Source: Geothrix sp.
GTDB lineage: Bacteria > Acidobacteriota > Holophagae > Holophagales > Holophagaceae
Length of the DNA stretch: 45,359 nt
Direction: 5' to 3'
Assembly (NCBI GenBank): GCA_025361045.1
Contig: JANYAZ010000106.1
Span: 1 to 45,359 of the forward strand
Position numbers and translations under genes: made by a program. The notes beneath the pieces were generated by a model. It did not search any database and had not been told where the DNA came from. It was given only the letters and a program-made list of their open reading frames with translations. Shown here in pieces: positions 1-5,849 of the stretch (positions within the stretch are counted from its first letter, which is position 1; each line of letters starts with the position of its first letter).

Positions 1-151
1 TGATCTGCATGGTCTTCAACACCGTTGTATAGCCCTGCTGTCGTTCAGCCTGCAGTGCCCCGTGGACCTGCCGCACGGTGCCCTGCCCCAGGCGCCAGAG
101 CACGCGCAGGATGGCCAATTCGAAATCCGATGGGCGGGGCAGTTCGGGCAT
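1..151 (-). CDS. BlaI/MecI/CopY-family transcriptional repressor (5' part only)
   Basis: Only the first 50 codons lie in the window; the gene runs off the left edge. Translating the minus strand from the ATG at 151 gives MPELPRPSDFELAILRVLWR followed by a segment ending GYTTVLKTMQI. This is the N-terminal winged-helix pattern of BlaI/MecI/CopY repressors (E-x-x-I-L-x-x-L-W near the start, then Y-T-T-V-x-x-x-x-x recognition helix). Family members bind dyad operators as dimers and are released by proteolysis triggered by a BlaR1-type membrane sensor, usually encoded next door; that neighbour would be outside the window. A CCGGAG ribosome-binding site lies about 6 nt upstream of the ATG. The promoter and operator-like repeats at 172-212 fit autoregulation. 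The target genes cannot be named. Confidence 0.8.
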   Translation of the reverse strand, partial: MPELPRPSDFELAILRVLWRLGQGTVRQVHGALQAERQQGYTTVLKTMQI

Positions 152-171
152 GGGGACTCCGGGGTTCCACA

Positions 172-212
172 AACCTACGTCTTCGTCCGTAGATTGTCAA
201 CGGATGTTTCCG
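172..212 (-). promoter_or_regulatory. Promoter with operator-like repeats for the BlaI-type gene
   Basis: On the minus strand a perfect TTGACA (-35, 200-195) is followed after 17 bp by TAGGTT (-10, 177-172), about 20 bp ahead of the repressor ATG. The promoter is embedded in dyads: CTACG/CGTAG (175-179 and 188-192, 8-bp spacer) between -35 and -10, and CGGA/TCCG (201-204 and 209-212) just upstream of -35. The word ATCTACGGA occurs twice on the minus strand, once on each side of the -35. This arrangement is what an autoregulated BlaI-family gene would show. The operator assignment is inference. Confidence 0.6.
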
Positions 213-294
213 TAGATTCTTTCCAGGGGCCCTGGTGGGCTCCAGGCTTCGCCTGGAGTTAGGCGGCTTCGCCACCGAGAAGATCTGTGCCTAA

Positions 295-327
295 CTTCAA
301 AACGGCGCCAAAGGCGCCGTTTTGAAG
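295..327 (-). terminator. Terminator hairpin downstream of ssb
   Basis: Perfect 15-bp stem (295-309 with 313-327) closed by an AAA loop. The stem has a GC core (GGCGCC) and A/T outer part, so it ends in a T-run on either strand and could act in both directions. It begins 34 bp after the ssb stop codon. Further hairpins precede it on the plus strand: CTCCAGGC/GCCTGGAG (240-247 and 251-258) and GTTAGGC/GCCTAAC (258-264 and 289-295). Confidence 0.8.
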
Positions 328-360
328 CCGTGCCGTAACGATCGGCGGGACAACAACCAA

Positions 361-834
361 TCAGAACGGAATATCGTCATCCGGGAAGCTGCCTCCACCC
401 CCGGCCGGGCTGGGCGCGCCGTGGTCCTCGAAATCCTGGGAAGCGGTGCCGGAGGCCTTGCCACCGTAACTGCCGGAATCCCGGTTGCCGCCGCCGTCTT
501 CCATGCGGCCCAGCATGACGAAGTTGTCGCAGCGGATGTCGCAGGCGGTCTTCTTCACGCCGTCCTGGCCGGTGTATTCGCGGTACTGGATGCGGCCCTC
601 GACCAGGATCTGCTTGCCCTTGCGCAGGTACTTCTCGGCGATCTCGGCCTGCTTGCCCCAGACCACGATGTTGTGCCATTCCGTCTTGCTCTGCTTCTCG
701 CCGCTCTGGTTCTTCCAGGTCTCCGTGGTGGCCACGGAGAAGCGGGCAACGCTCTGGCCCGAAGGGGTGGCCTTCAGCTCGGGATCGCGCCCGAGGTTGC
801 CGATGAGCATGACTTTGTTCAAGGATCCGGACAT
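361..834 (-). CDS. ssb: Single-stranded DNA-binding protein SSB
   Basis: 157 aa, a normal length for bacterial SSB. It coats single-stranded DNA in replication, repair and recombination and recruits partner proteins through its acidic tail. The N-terminal OB fold is recognisable (SLNKVMLIGNLGRDPELK, then FSVATTETW, WHNIVVWGKQAEIAEKYLRKG, ILVEGRIQYREY). A Gly/Ser-rich linker follows, and the extreme C-terminus is DDDIPF, the canonical partner-binding tip. The start is supported by AGGAGG 6 nt upstream (841-846). It is a single-gene unit: divergent from the hydrolase gene at 935 and closed by the hairpin at 295-327. Confidence 0.97.
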   Translation of the reverse strand: MSGSLNKVMLIGNLGRDPELKATPSGQSVARFSVATTETWKNQSGEKQSKTEWHNIVVWGKQAEIAEKYLRKGKQILVEGRIQYREYTGQDGVKKTACDIRCDNFVMLGRMEDGGGNRDSGSYGGKASGTASQDFEDHGAPSPAGGGGSFPDDDIPF

Positions 835-854
835 GACGTCCTCCTGTATGTAGC

Positions 855-895
855 GGCGGAGCTCTCCGCCTCACCGTCGACTCAGACCATCTGAG
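855..895. promoter_or_regulatory. Two dyads in the ssb / hydrolase divergent region
   Basis: The 100-bp gap between the two divergent start codons contains GGCGGAG/CTCCGCC (855-861 and 864-870), a tight hairpin in the ssb leader just upstream of its ribosome-binding site, and CTCAGA-CCA-TCTGAG (881-895). The second is a compact perfect inverted repeat that could be an operator. No confident -35/-10 pair was identified. A regulatory role is inference. Confidence 0.35.
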
Positions 896-934
896 GGGGT
901 GGTAGGGTGAGAAGGTTTGCGCCGAGGGAAAGCC

Positions 935-1681
935 ATGTCAAGCGGCAACTCAAAGCTCCTGGTGAGCTGTAAAAACAAGTCCGGTGCGGAGAAGCATTAC
1001 CTCCCGGCCCTGAGGGCCGCAGGCTGGTCCGAATCCATCCAGCTGGTGGCCCCGGGGGACCCCATGCCGGACCTGGCCGGCGCTGCGGGCCTGCTGCTCA
1101 CCGGCGGCTACGACATCCATCCCCGCCATTGGGATGCCACCGAGCCCGTGCATCCGCAGGCCGAGGTGGACGTCGAGCGCGATGATTTCGAGCTTCCCCT
1201 GATCCGCGCCGCCTGGGCGCGGAACCTGCCCATCCTCGGCATCTGCCGCGGCGAGCAGATCCTCAACGTGGCCCTGGGCGGCAGCATGATCCAGGACGTG
1301 CCGGACCACTACGGCTGCGAGGGTTCCCGCCACCAGCACGGCACACCGGAGGCGCCGGACATGCACCACCGCGTGCAACTGGCCCCGGGCTCGCGCCTGC
1401 GAGCCCTGCTCGGCGAGGATGTCTTCCTGGTGAACAGCCGCCACCACCAGGCCGTGAAGCGGGTGGCGGAGCCGCTGGTGGCTGTGGGCTGGCACCTGGA
1501 CACCGCCCACCCCGACACCGGCCCGCTCATCGAGGCCATCGAAGCCACCGATCCGAAGCGCTGGGTCTTCGGCGTCCAGTGGCACCCCGAGAACCTGGTG
1601 AACCTCAAAGGTCCCGCGGGAGACGCCGCGCGCGACCTGTTCTCGGCGTTCGTCCAGGTCGCAAAGCGGGGACAGGATTAA
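935..1681 (+). CDS. Gamma-glutamyl-gamma-aminobutyrate hydrolase-like class-I amidotransferase (peptidase C26)
   Basis: 248 aa. Family members hydrolyse gamma-glutamyl bonds, for example PuuD on gamma-glutamyl-GABA in putrescine breakdown. The class-I glutamine amidotransferase triad is visible: nucleophile Cys104 in GICRGEQ, and His217/Glu219 in GVQWHPE; LLTGGYDIHP supplies the oxyanion-side loop and VNSRHHQAVK is a further family signature. ATG at 935 is preferred over an in-frame TTG at 917 because GAGGG sits 6 nt before the ATG. The last codons (Lys-Arg-Gly-Gln-Asp-stop) lie inside the repeat arm at 1667-1688, so the C-terminus is written by repeat DNA. No other putrescine-pathway gene is nearby, so the substrate is uncertain. 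Confidence 0.85.
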   Translation: MSSGNSKLLVSCKNKSGAEKHYLPALRAAGWSESIQLVAPGDPMPDLAGAAGLLLTGGYDIHPRHWDATEPVHPQAEVDVERDDFELPLIRAAWARNLPILGICRGEQILNVALGGSMIQDVPDHYGCEGSRHQHGTPEAPDMHHRVQLAPGSRLRALLGEDVFLVNSRHHQAVKRVAEPLVAVGWHLDTAHPDTGPLIEAIEATDPKRWVFGVQWHPENLVNLKGPAGDAARDLFSAFVQVAKRGQD

Positions 1682-1709
1682 CAGGATTAAAAAATCGATT
1701 AACAGGATT
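1667..1709 (+). repeat. Left arm of an island-flanking inverted repeat
   Basis: The module is a 22-bp word (1667-1688, core GGGGACAGGATTAACAGGAT), an 8-bp spacer, then GATTAACAGGATT (1697-1709). Its reverse complement, with a 6-bp spacer, is at 4967-5007. Both arms lie immediately outside the IS-derived ends. The left arm overlaps the 3' end of the hydrolase gene. Together the arms would make a long hairpin if the intervening DNA were absent. Confidence 0.85.
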
Positions 1710-2224
1710 AGGGTCTGTTTTCAAAGTCGGAGCCAAGTAAGAACACAGGCTATAGCGACCATGGCGCTGTAGTTGCGCATGGTCTTGTCATAGCGGGTGG
1801 CGAAGCTCCGATACTGTTTGAGCTTCGCGAACAGGTTTTCGATGGCGTGGCGGGCCTTGTAGAGATGCCTGTCGAAGGCTACTGGTTCTTTCCTGCAAGG
1901 ATGGGGCGGAACGACAGCCTCGGCACCGATCGCGGCGATCTGGTCGCGGCAGGGCTTCCCGTCGTAGGCGCGATCACCGAGAACAGCCCCGGCCTCCCGG
2001 CCCATCAACAGGCTTCCGAGCTGCTTGCTCTCGTGTGACTGGCCTGGCGTCAGCACAAAGTCCACGGGATTCCCGTGGGCATCCCCAATCAGGTGGATTT
2101 TGGTCGAGAAGCCGCCGCGCGAGCGCCCGAGGGCCTGGCTGTAGGTCCCCCTTTTCCACCAGCCGCGTGCTGTGGGGAAGACTGCCCGCTTTGAGACCGG
2201 ACAACGGTGGATATACACAGGAGT
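1709..2224 (-). mobile_element. 5'-truncated IS5-type insertion sequence remnant
   Basis: The terminal sequence GGGTCTGTTTTCAAAG starts at 1711, 10 bp outside the transposase stop codon, and is taken as the right end of the element. Homology-like coding sequence for a DDE transposase runs from there to about 2224 on the minus strand and then stops. No matching left end (CTTTGAAAACAGACCC in this orientation) was found before the next gene, so about half of the element is missing. The outer 80 bp (1709-1788) recur inverted at 4864-4943. Confidence 0.75.
1721..2218 (-). pseudogene. IS5-family transposase, C-terminal half (broken)
   Basis: The readable frame has the C-terminal signature of IS5/IS427-type DDE transposases: QALGRSRGGFSTKIHLIGDA, then LGDRAYDGKPCRDQI with a catalytic Asp, then RHLYKARHAIENLFAKLK with the catalytic Glu, and a hydrophobic tail. 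The upstream part (QHAAGGKGG) is in the other frame; the two join at AAAAGGGGG (about 2150-2158), which could be a programmed -1 slip site as in two-frame IS5 relatives. Further upstream the expected D-S-T motif reads I-S-T and a TAA closes the frame, so the first catalytic Asp and the N-terminal region appear lost. It is unlikely to be active. Confidence 0.75.
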
Positions 2225-2437
2225 TCCTTGGGGTTATGAGGGGGCTCCCATCGGACATGGGAGACCGGCGCTGATACAGGCCGGGCGGCTTTGCGCACAG
2301 GTTGCGCAATCTGTTCCGTCCCAGGTGCACAATCCCTCCCTGTCAAGATGATGGGACGCCCGACCTTTGTTTACTTCACCAGTTCTTGGCTCTGCTAACC
2401 CTAGAGGTCCGTCGGCCTCCAACCAGAAGGATGTCCC

Positions 2438-2635
2438 ATGAACTACCGTCGCATTGCCCTCACCCTCGTCCTCTTCGCGGGCGCGAACATGGCCCTGTGG
2501 GCCACTCGCAACTACACGACCTGCACGCTGCCCGGCGGGCTCATCGTGAAGTTCCAGGACGGCACCGGCGCCTGGTGCCCCAACGGCGGCGCCTGCACGC
2601 AGGACGGCTTCGCCACCCTGGCCGCCATGTGCTAG
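2438..2635 (+). CDS. Small exported four-cysteine peptide (island cassette)
   Basis: 65 aa. Basic start (MNYRR), hydrophobic segment at residues 6-22 and a plausible signal cleavage after ALWA give a mature peptide of about 43 residues with Cys29, Cys47, Cys53 and Cys65; the last Cys is the final residue. Two GG pairs (33-34 and 50-51) and a Trp46-Cys47 neighbour pair are present. AGAAGGA lies a few bases ahead of the ATG. It is followed by a strong hairpin (2643-2672) and then the 412-aa exported protein and the MauE-Trx fusion. No family was recognised. The context suggests it is the oxidised (disulfide-bonded or otherwise modified) product of this cassette, which is inference. Confidence 0.65.
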   Translation: MNYRRIALTLVLFAGANMALWATRNYTTCTLPGGLIVKFQDGTGAWCPNGGACTQDGFATLAAMC

Positions 2636-2642
2636 TACAGAT

Positions 2643-2672
2643 CGCCCCCTCCTTCCTCCGGAGGGAGGGGCG
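2643..2672 (+). terminator. Strong hairpin after the small peptide gene
   Basis: Thirteen pairs with one bulged C and a 3-nt loop (CGCCCC with GGGGCG outermost), starting 8 bp after the peptide stop codon. Only a short T-run (TTT) follows, so it may be a leaky terminator or a 3'-end stabiliser. Either would raise peptide mRNA relative to the downstream genes. Confidence 0.5.
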
Positions 2673-2708
2673 TCGTTTCAATCTTGGCCAATGCAGTAGG
2701 GGGATTGC

Positions 2709-3947
2709 ATGCGGCTTCGAGGTGCCAACCTCATCCTTTCCGTCTGCCTTGGGGCAATGGGCCTATTCGGCCAGACCCCAGGGAAGCCTTCGCATCGTGC
2801 CCAGTGGGACGGCGACAAGCTGATCCTGCTTGGTGAGGGTGCAGTTCCGATCCGGGTGGTGAGCCGTGACAGCACGGGCCAACCCTTTGAGCTCATGATC
2901 ACCCCTCCAGTCGGGTGCTACCACCTGGACTACAAGGACGGCGAATTCACCGCGATCACTAGGTCCGTGGCCAAAGGTGAGGTGGCGAAGGGCGGCGGGG
3001 ATGCGCAGAACAAGGTGACCTACACCTTCTGGGAGAGGGGCTCCCGCGGGTGGTCCGAAGCAGCCCACATGACCTTTTCGACGCGGTACGACGGAGGCTT
3101 CTTCCAGGCCTTTCGGCTAGGCAATGGCGACTTCCTGGCCTACTCGGACTGGGCCCTGTTCCGCAGGAACGAGGGCGACTTGCCGGCTCCTCTGGCCATT
3201 CTCCGGCCCAAAAGTAACGGGACCATGGAGATCCGGAGCACCATGGACTTCGGTCTGAAGCAACCCTACTGGACCAAGAAGATCGGGGACTCCTATGGCA
3301 AGCAGGTCGAAACCTGGTCCTTGACCTACCCGGCCCTCTGGATCATGGAATCCTTCCGGGTCGATGGGTACATCGTCCTCCAGGCCACCCAGCCGGGCAT
3401 GTTCTTCGTCTTCGATGACGAGACCGCGAAACTGGCGAGGTGGGGCCAACTCTACGCGGTGCCCGAGGAGCGGCTGATGAAGGCCGACCTCAGTCCGGTT
3501 TCCCTGGGGGCTGCCGCCAGGAAGGACGGCCGCATCCTTTTGGCCTCGAGGTCTGAGGACGTCTTCCTGCACGGCCATGCGCGGCTGCAGGACCGGCTGA
3601 AGAAGACCCGGGATCCGAACGACTTCCTGAAGTTTCTGGAGTGGAACACGAGCGCAGAGGAGGTCGGGTATAGCGAGGACCCCAGGGTCCTGTGGCACTC
3701 GTTCGACCCTGAGACCGCGACCTTCCAGACCGAGTTCCCGCCCCAGAACTTCCCGGACAAGTTGACCTCCATCGCGGAGTACCGGAGCTTCAACTGGCGC
3801 TTCAACCTGGACGGGAACCTGGAGGTCACCAAGAGCCCGGTCGAGGAAACCCTCGAAGCCCGGAAGGCGCGCCAGGAGCGGGACAGCCGTGAGGCCAGGG
3901 AGAAGTCTGCTGCCGCCGCCCCTGCTATCCAGTCACACAGCAAATAG
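2709..3947 (+). CDS. Exported protein of unknown function (island cassette)
   Basis: 412 aa. The start MRLRGANLILSVCLGAMGLFGQ looks like a Sec signal peptide; no clear lipobox. The body is rich in short beta-type strands and turns (LILLGEGAVPIRVV, FLAYSDWALF, GQLYAVPEERL, GRILLASRSEDVFL), which would suit a beta-propeller or other all-beta fold, but no repeat signature is clear enough to claim one. It has a single Cys in the mature part (VGCYHLDY). The C-terminal 35 residues are highly charged and probably helical. GGGGG precedes the ATG. It ends 11 bp before the MauE-like start, so the two are probably co-transcribed. I do not recognise a family. Confidence 0.7.
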   Translation: MRLRGANLILSVCLGAMGLFGQTPGKPSHRAQWDGDKLILLGEGAVPIRVVSRDSTGQPFELMITPPVGCYHLDYKDGEFTAITRSVAKGEVAKGGGDAQNKVTYTFWERGSRGWSEAAHMTFSTRYDGGFFQAFRLGNGDFLAYSDWALFRRNEGDLPAPLAILRPKSNGTMEIRSTMDFGLKQPYWTKKIGDSYGKQVETWSLTYPALWIMESFRVDGYIVLQATQPGMFFVFDDETAKLARWGQLYAVPEERLMKADLSPVSLGAAARKDGRILLASRSEDVFLHGHARLQDRLKKTRDPNDFLKFLEWNTSAEEVGYSEDPRVLWHSFDPETATFQTEFPPQNFPDKLTSIAEYRSFNWRFNLDGNLEVTKSPVEETLEARKARQERDSREAREKSAAAAPAIQSHSK

Positions 3948-3958
3948 AGGGGATGACC

Positions 3959-4819
3959 ATGTCGAGGTTCAGCAGTTGGCCACGGTGGATCGTGGGTATT
4001 GTCGGTGCGTTCTTCCTGCTGTCCGCTGGCGCGAAGACCGTCTCTCCCGAGCGGTTCGTGTCCATCATCAACTTCCTGGGCGTAGGGGGGGCTTGGACCC
4101 TCCTCCCGGGCCTGATCAATGCCTCCGAAGTGGCGTTGGGGCTCTGGATGATCCTGAGCTCCCTGGGCCTGACCCGGTTCCCCAAGGCTTGCGTCATCAC
4201 GGCCATGGCCTACCTGGTCGGCATGATGATCGCCATGATCTACCTCCAGAACCTTGGGGTCCGAGGCGATTGCGGGTGCATGGGCGCCCTGAGCATGGAC
4301 ATGGGGGTGGCCATGTGGCGGAACTTCGGCCTCGTGGTGGTGCTGGCCTTCGCCGTATCCGAATCGGGCACCGCCCTCGGCAATTTCGGCTGGCGCCTGG
4401 GGAGTGGGGGGCGCCTCACGGCCTTCGTGCTGGTGCTGCCCTGCATGATCGTGCCGAGCATCGCCTCCTACAGGGGGCTCACGGCCCTGAAGCGGGTCGC
4501 TGACGGGCGAAGGGTCATCCAGGTCCGGCAAGGTTGCCGCACCTGTGAGACCCTGCTGCGCTACATCGCGAATCGACCTGATCTCTTCGATCAGCTGATC
4601 TTTGTGGGCGACACCCAAACGGTTTCGCTTCCAGCCGGTGCCCGCGTGGCTCCCGTCGCGCTGGCTCCGTTCCCGGTCACCCCGGCCATGGTTGACTTCC
4701 AAACGGATGGACGGGCCCGAATCGCCCGCGGCGGGCTGCAGATCGCAGTGTCCCTCGGGATCAACCCTGCATTGCCCACCCCCACGGTGATGGCGGCCGG
4801 TGGGCCCGCGACGCGGTGA
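3959..4819 (+). CDS. MauE/DoxX-type membrane protein fused to a thioredoxin-like domain
   Basis: 286 aa. Residues 1-170 form a four-helix MauE/DoxX-like membrane domain with a CGC motif (Cys105, Cys107) in GDCGCMGAL, as in MauE-type redox proteins. Residues 185-265 look like a TlpA/thioredoxin domain: CRTC (Cys193, Cys196), helix, strand QLIFVGD, then VTPAMVDFQTDGRARIARGG, which matches the cis-Pro strand (Pro242) and following hairpin of thioredoxins. MauE works with MauD (a thioredoxin-like protein) to form disulfides in methylamine dehydrogenase; here both functions seem joined in one chain, like VKOR-Trx fusions. GAGGGG 6 nt upstream favours the ATG at 3959 over 3953. The substrate is unknown; the adjacent Cys-rich peptide is the obvious candidate. 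Confidence 0.8.
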   Translation: MSRFSSWPRWIVGIVGAFFLLSAGAKTVSPERFVSIINFLGVGGAWTLLPGLINASEVALGLWMILSSLGLTRFPKACVITAMAYLVGMMIAMIYLQNLGVRGDCGCMGALSMDMGVAMWRNFGLVVVLAFAVSESGTALGNFGWRLGSGGRLTAFVLVLPCMIVPSIASYRGLTALKRVADGRRVIQVRQGCRTCETLLRYIANRPDLFDQLIFVGDTQTVSLPAGARVAPVALAPFPVTPAMVDFQTDGRARIARGGLQIAVSLGINPALPTPTVMAAGGPATR

Positions 4820-4863
4820 GGGCCCAGGAGGTCGGCCGTTCAACTGCCGTTGGCGAGTTTTGA

Positions 4864-4943
4864 ACAAGACCATGCGCAACTACAGCGCCATGGTCGCTAT
4901 AGCCTGTGTTCTTACTTGGCTCCGACTTTGAAAACAGACCCTA
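4864..4943 (+). mobile_element. 80-bp IS5-type end fragment, inverted copy
   Basis: Exact reverse complement of 1709-1788: it encodes the last transposase codons (TMRNYSAMVAIACVLTWLRL), the stop, and the terminal AAAACAGACCC. No other part of the element is present here. With the larger remnant at 1709-2224 it brackets the cassette in inverted orientation. Confidence 0.9.
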
Positions 4944-4966
4944 GAGCCAAAGTGCTTTACATCTTG

Positions 4967-5007
4967 AATCCTGTTAATCCTTCAAAATCCTGTTAATCCT
5001 GTCCCCG
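4967..5007 (-). repeat. Right arm of the island-flanking inverted repeat
   Basis: Reverse complement of the left arm: a 13-bp inner word at 4967-4979, a 6-bp spacer, and a 22-bp outer word at 4986-5007. It is followed at once by a six-T run (5008-5013) and the ribosome-binding site of the next gene. Arm plus T-run looks like the second half of an intrinsic terminator whose first half is now 3.3 kb away. Confidence 0.8.
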
Positions 5008-5026
5008 TTTTTTCTCAGGAGTTCCC

Positions 5027-5815
5027 ATGTCCTCTCCCATCCGCTTCGAGATCCGCGACCGCGTCGCCACGCTGACGCTGGACCGGCCGGACAAGCTGAA
5101 CGCGCTGGTGCCGGAGATGCGGGAGGGCTTCGGCGAGGCCCTGGCGAAGGCCGCCGAACCGGTCGTCAAGGTCCTGCTGCTGCGCGGCGCGGGCCGGGCC
5201 TTCTGCGCGGGCGGTGACATCGGCTGGATGGCGAAGGCGCTGTCGGAAGGCCGCTGGACCGAGATGGAAGCGCTGCTGGATCTGGGCACTTCCGTGGCCT
5301 ACGCGTTGGCCACCCTGCCCAAGCCCGTGGTGGCCGTGATCCAGGGCCCCGCCGCCGGTGCGGGCATGAGCCTGGCGCTGGACGCGGACCTGCGGATCGC
5401 CACGCCCGAGGCCCAGTTCAGCATGGCCTTCGTGAAGCTGGGCCTGCATCCCGATTGGGGCGGCAGCGTCGGCCTGTCCCGGCTGGTAAACCCCGCCATC
5501 GCCGCCGAGTTGATGCTGACCGGCGACACCCTCGATGCCGCCCGGGCCCAGTCCCTGGGTCTCGTCAACCAGGTCGTGCCTGCCGACCAGCTGGAAGCCG
5601 CTGTGGCAGCCTTGATCCATCGTCTGGCCGCCGGGCCCGCGGATACCTTCGCCCGCATCAAGGCCACCCTGCTGCGCAACCAGGGACTGGATGTCGGTAG
5701 CCTGCAGGCGCGTCTTGCAGCCGAGGGCGCCCAGATGAAAGCCGCCATGCGGCATCCCGATGCCAAGGAAGGACTGGCCGCTTTCCTGGAGAAACGGGCG
5801 CCCAGATTCGCCTGA
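5027..5815 (+). CDS. Enoyl-CoA hydratase/isomerase (PaaG-like crotonase)
   Basis: 262 aa, typical crotonase length. The family binds acyl-CoA and stabilises an enolate in an oxyanion hole. The two oxyanion segments are visible: GRAFCAGGDIGWM (about residues 62-74) and GPAAGAGMSLALDADLRIA (about 107-125). The first catalytic Glu of classical hydratases (the PE of QPEILLG) is replaced by Phe, while HPDWGGSVGL carries the Asp used by PaaG-type isomerases and AAELMLTGD keeps the second Glu position. An isomerase acting on 2-enoyl- or epoxyphenylacetyl-CoA is therefore more likely than a standard beta-oxidation hydratase. AGGAG lies 5 nt before the ATG. It is isolated between the island and a convergent kinase gene. 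Confidence 0.85.
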   Translation: MSSPIRFEIRDRVATLTLDRPDKLNALVPEMREGFGEALAKAAEPVVKVLLLRGAGRAFCAGGDIGWMAKALSEGRWTEMEALLDLGTSVAYALATLPKPVVAVIQGPAAGAGMSLALDADLRIATPEAQFSMAFVKLGLHPDWGGSVGLSRLVNPAIAAELMLTGDTLDAARAQSLGLVNQVVPADQLEAAVAALIHRLAAGPADTFARIKATLLRNQGLDVGSLQARLAAEGAQMKAAMRHPDAKEGLAAFLEKRAPRFA

Positions 5816-5849
5816 CCCGGAATCTCGACAGACCCAAGGGCTGAAGCCC

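Noticed and set aside
3452-4879. 475-codon open frame on the minus strand across the island cassette
   Set aside because: Composition is Arg/Gly/His/Pro-rich with no domain, and it is antisense to two plus-strand genes with signal peptide, membrane helices and ribosome-binding sites; typical of high-GC shadow frames.
1709-4943. Active composite transposon
   Set aside because: Neither IS copy is intact: one lacks its 5' part and catalytic Asp, the other is an 80-bp end. The unit could move only with a transposase supplied from elsewhere.
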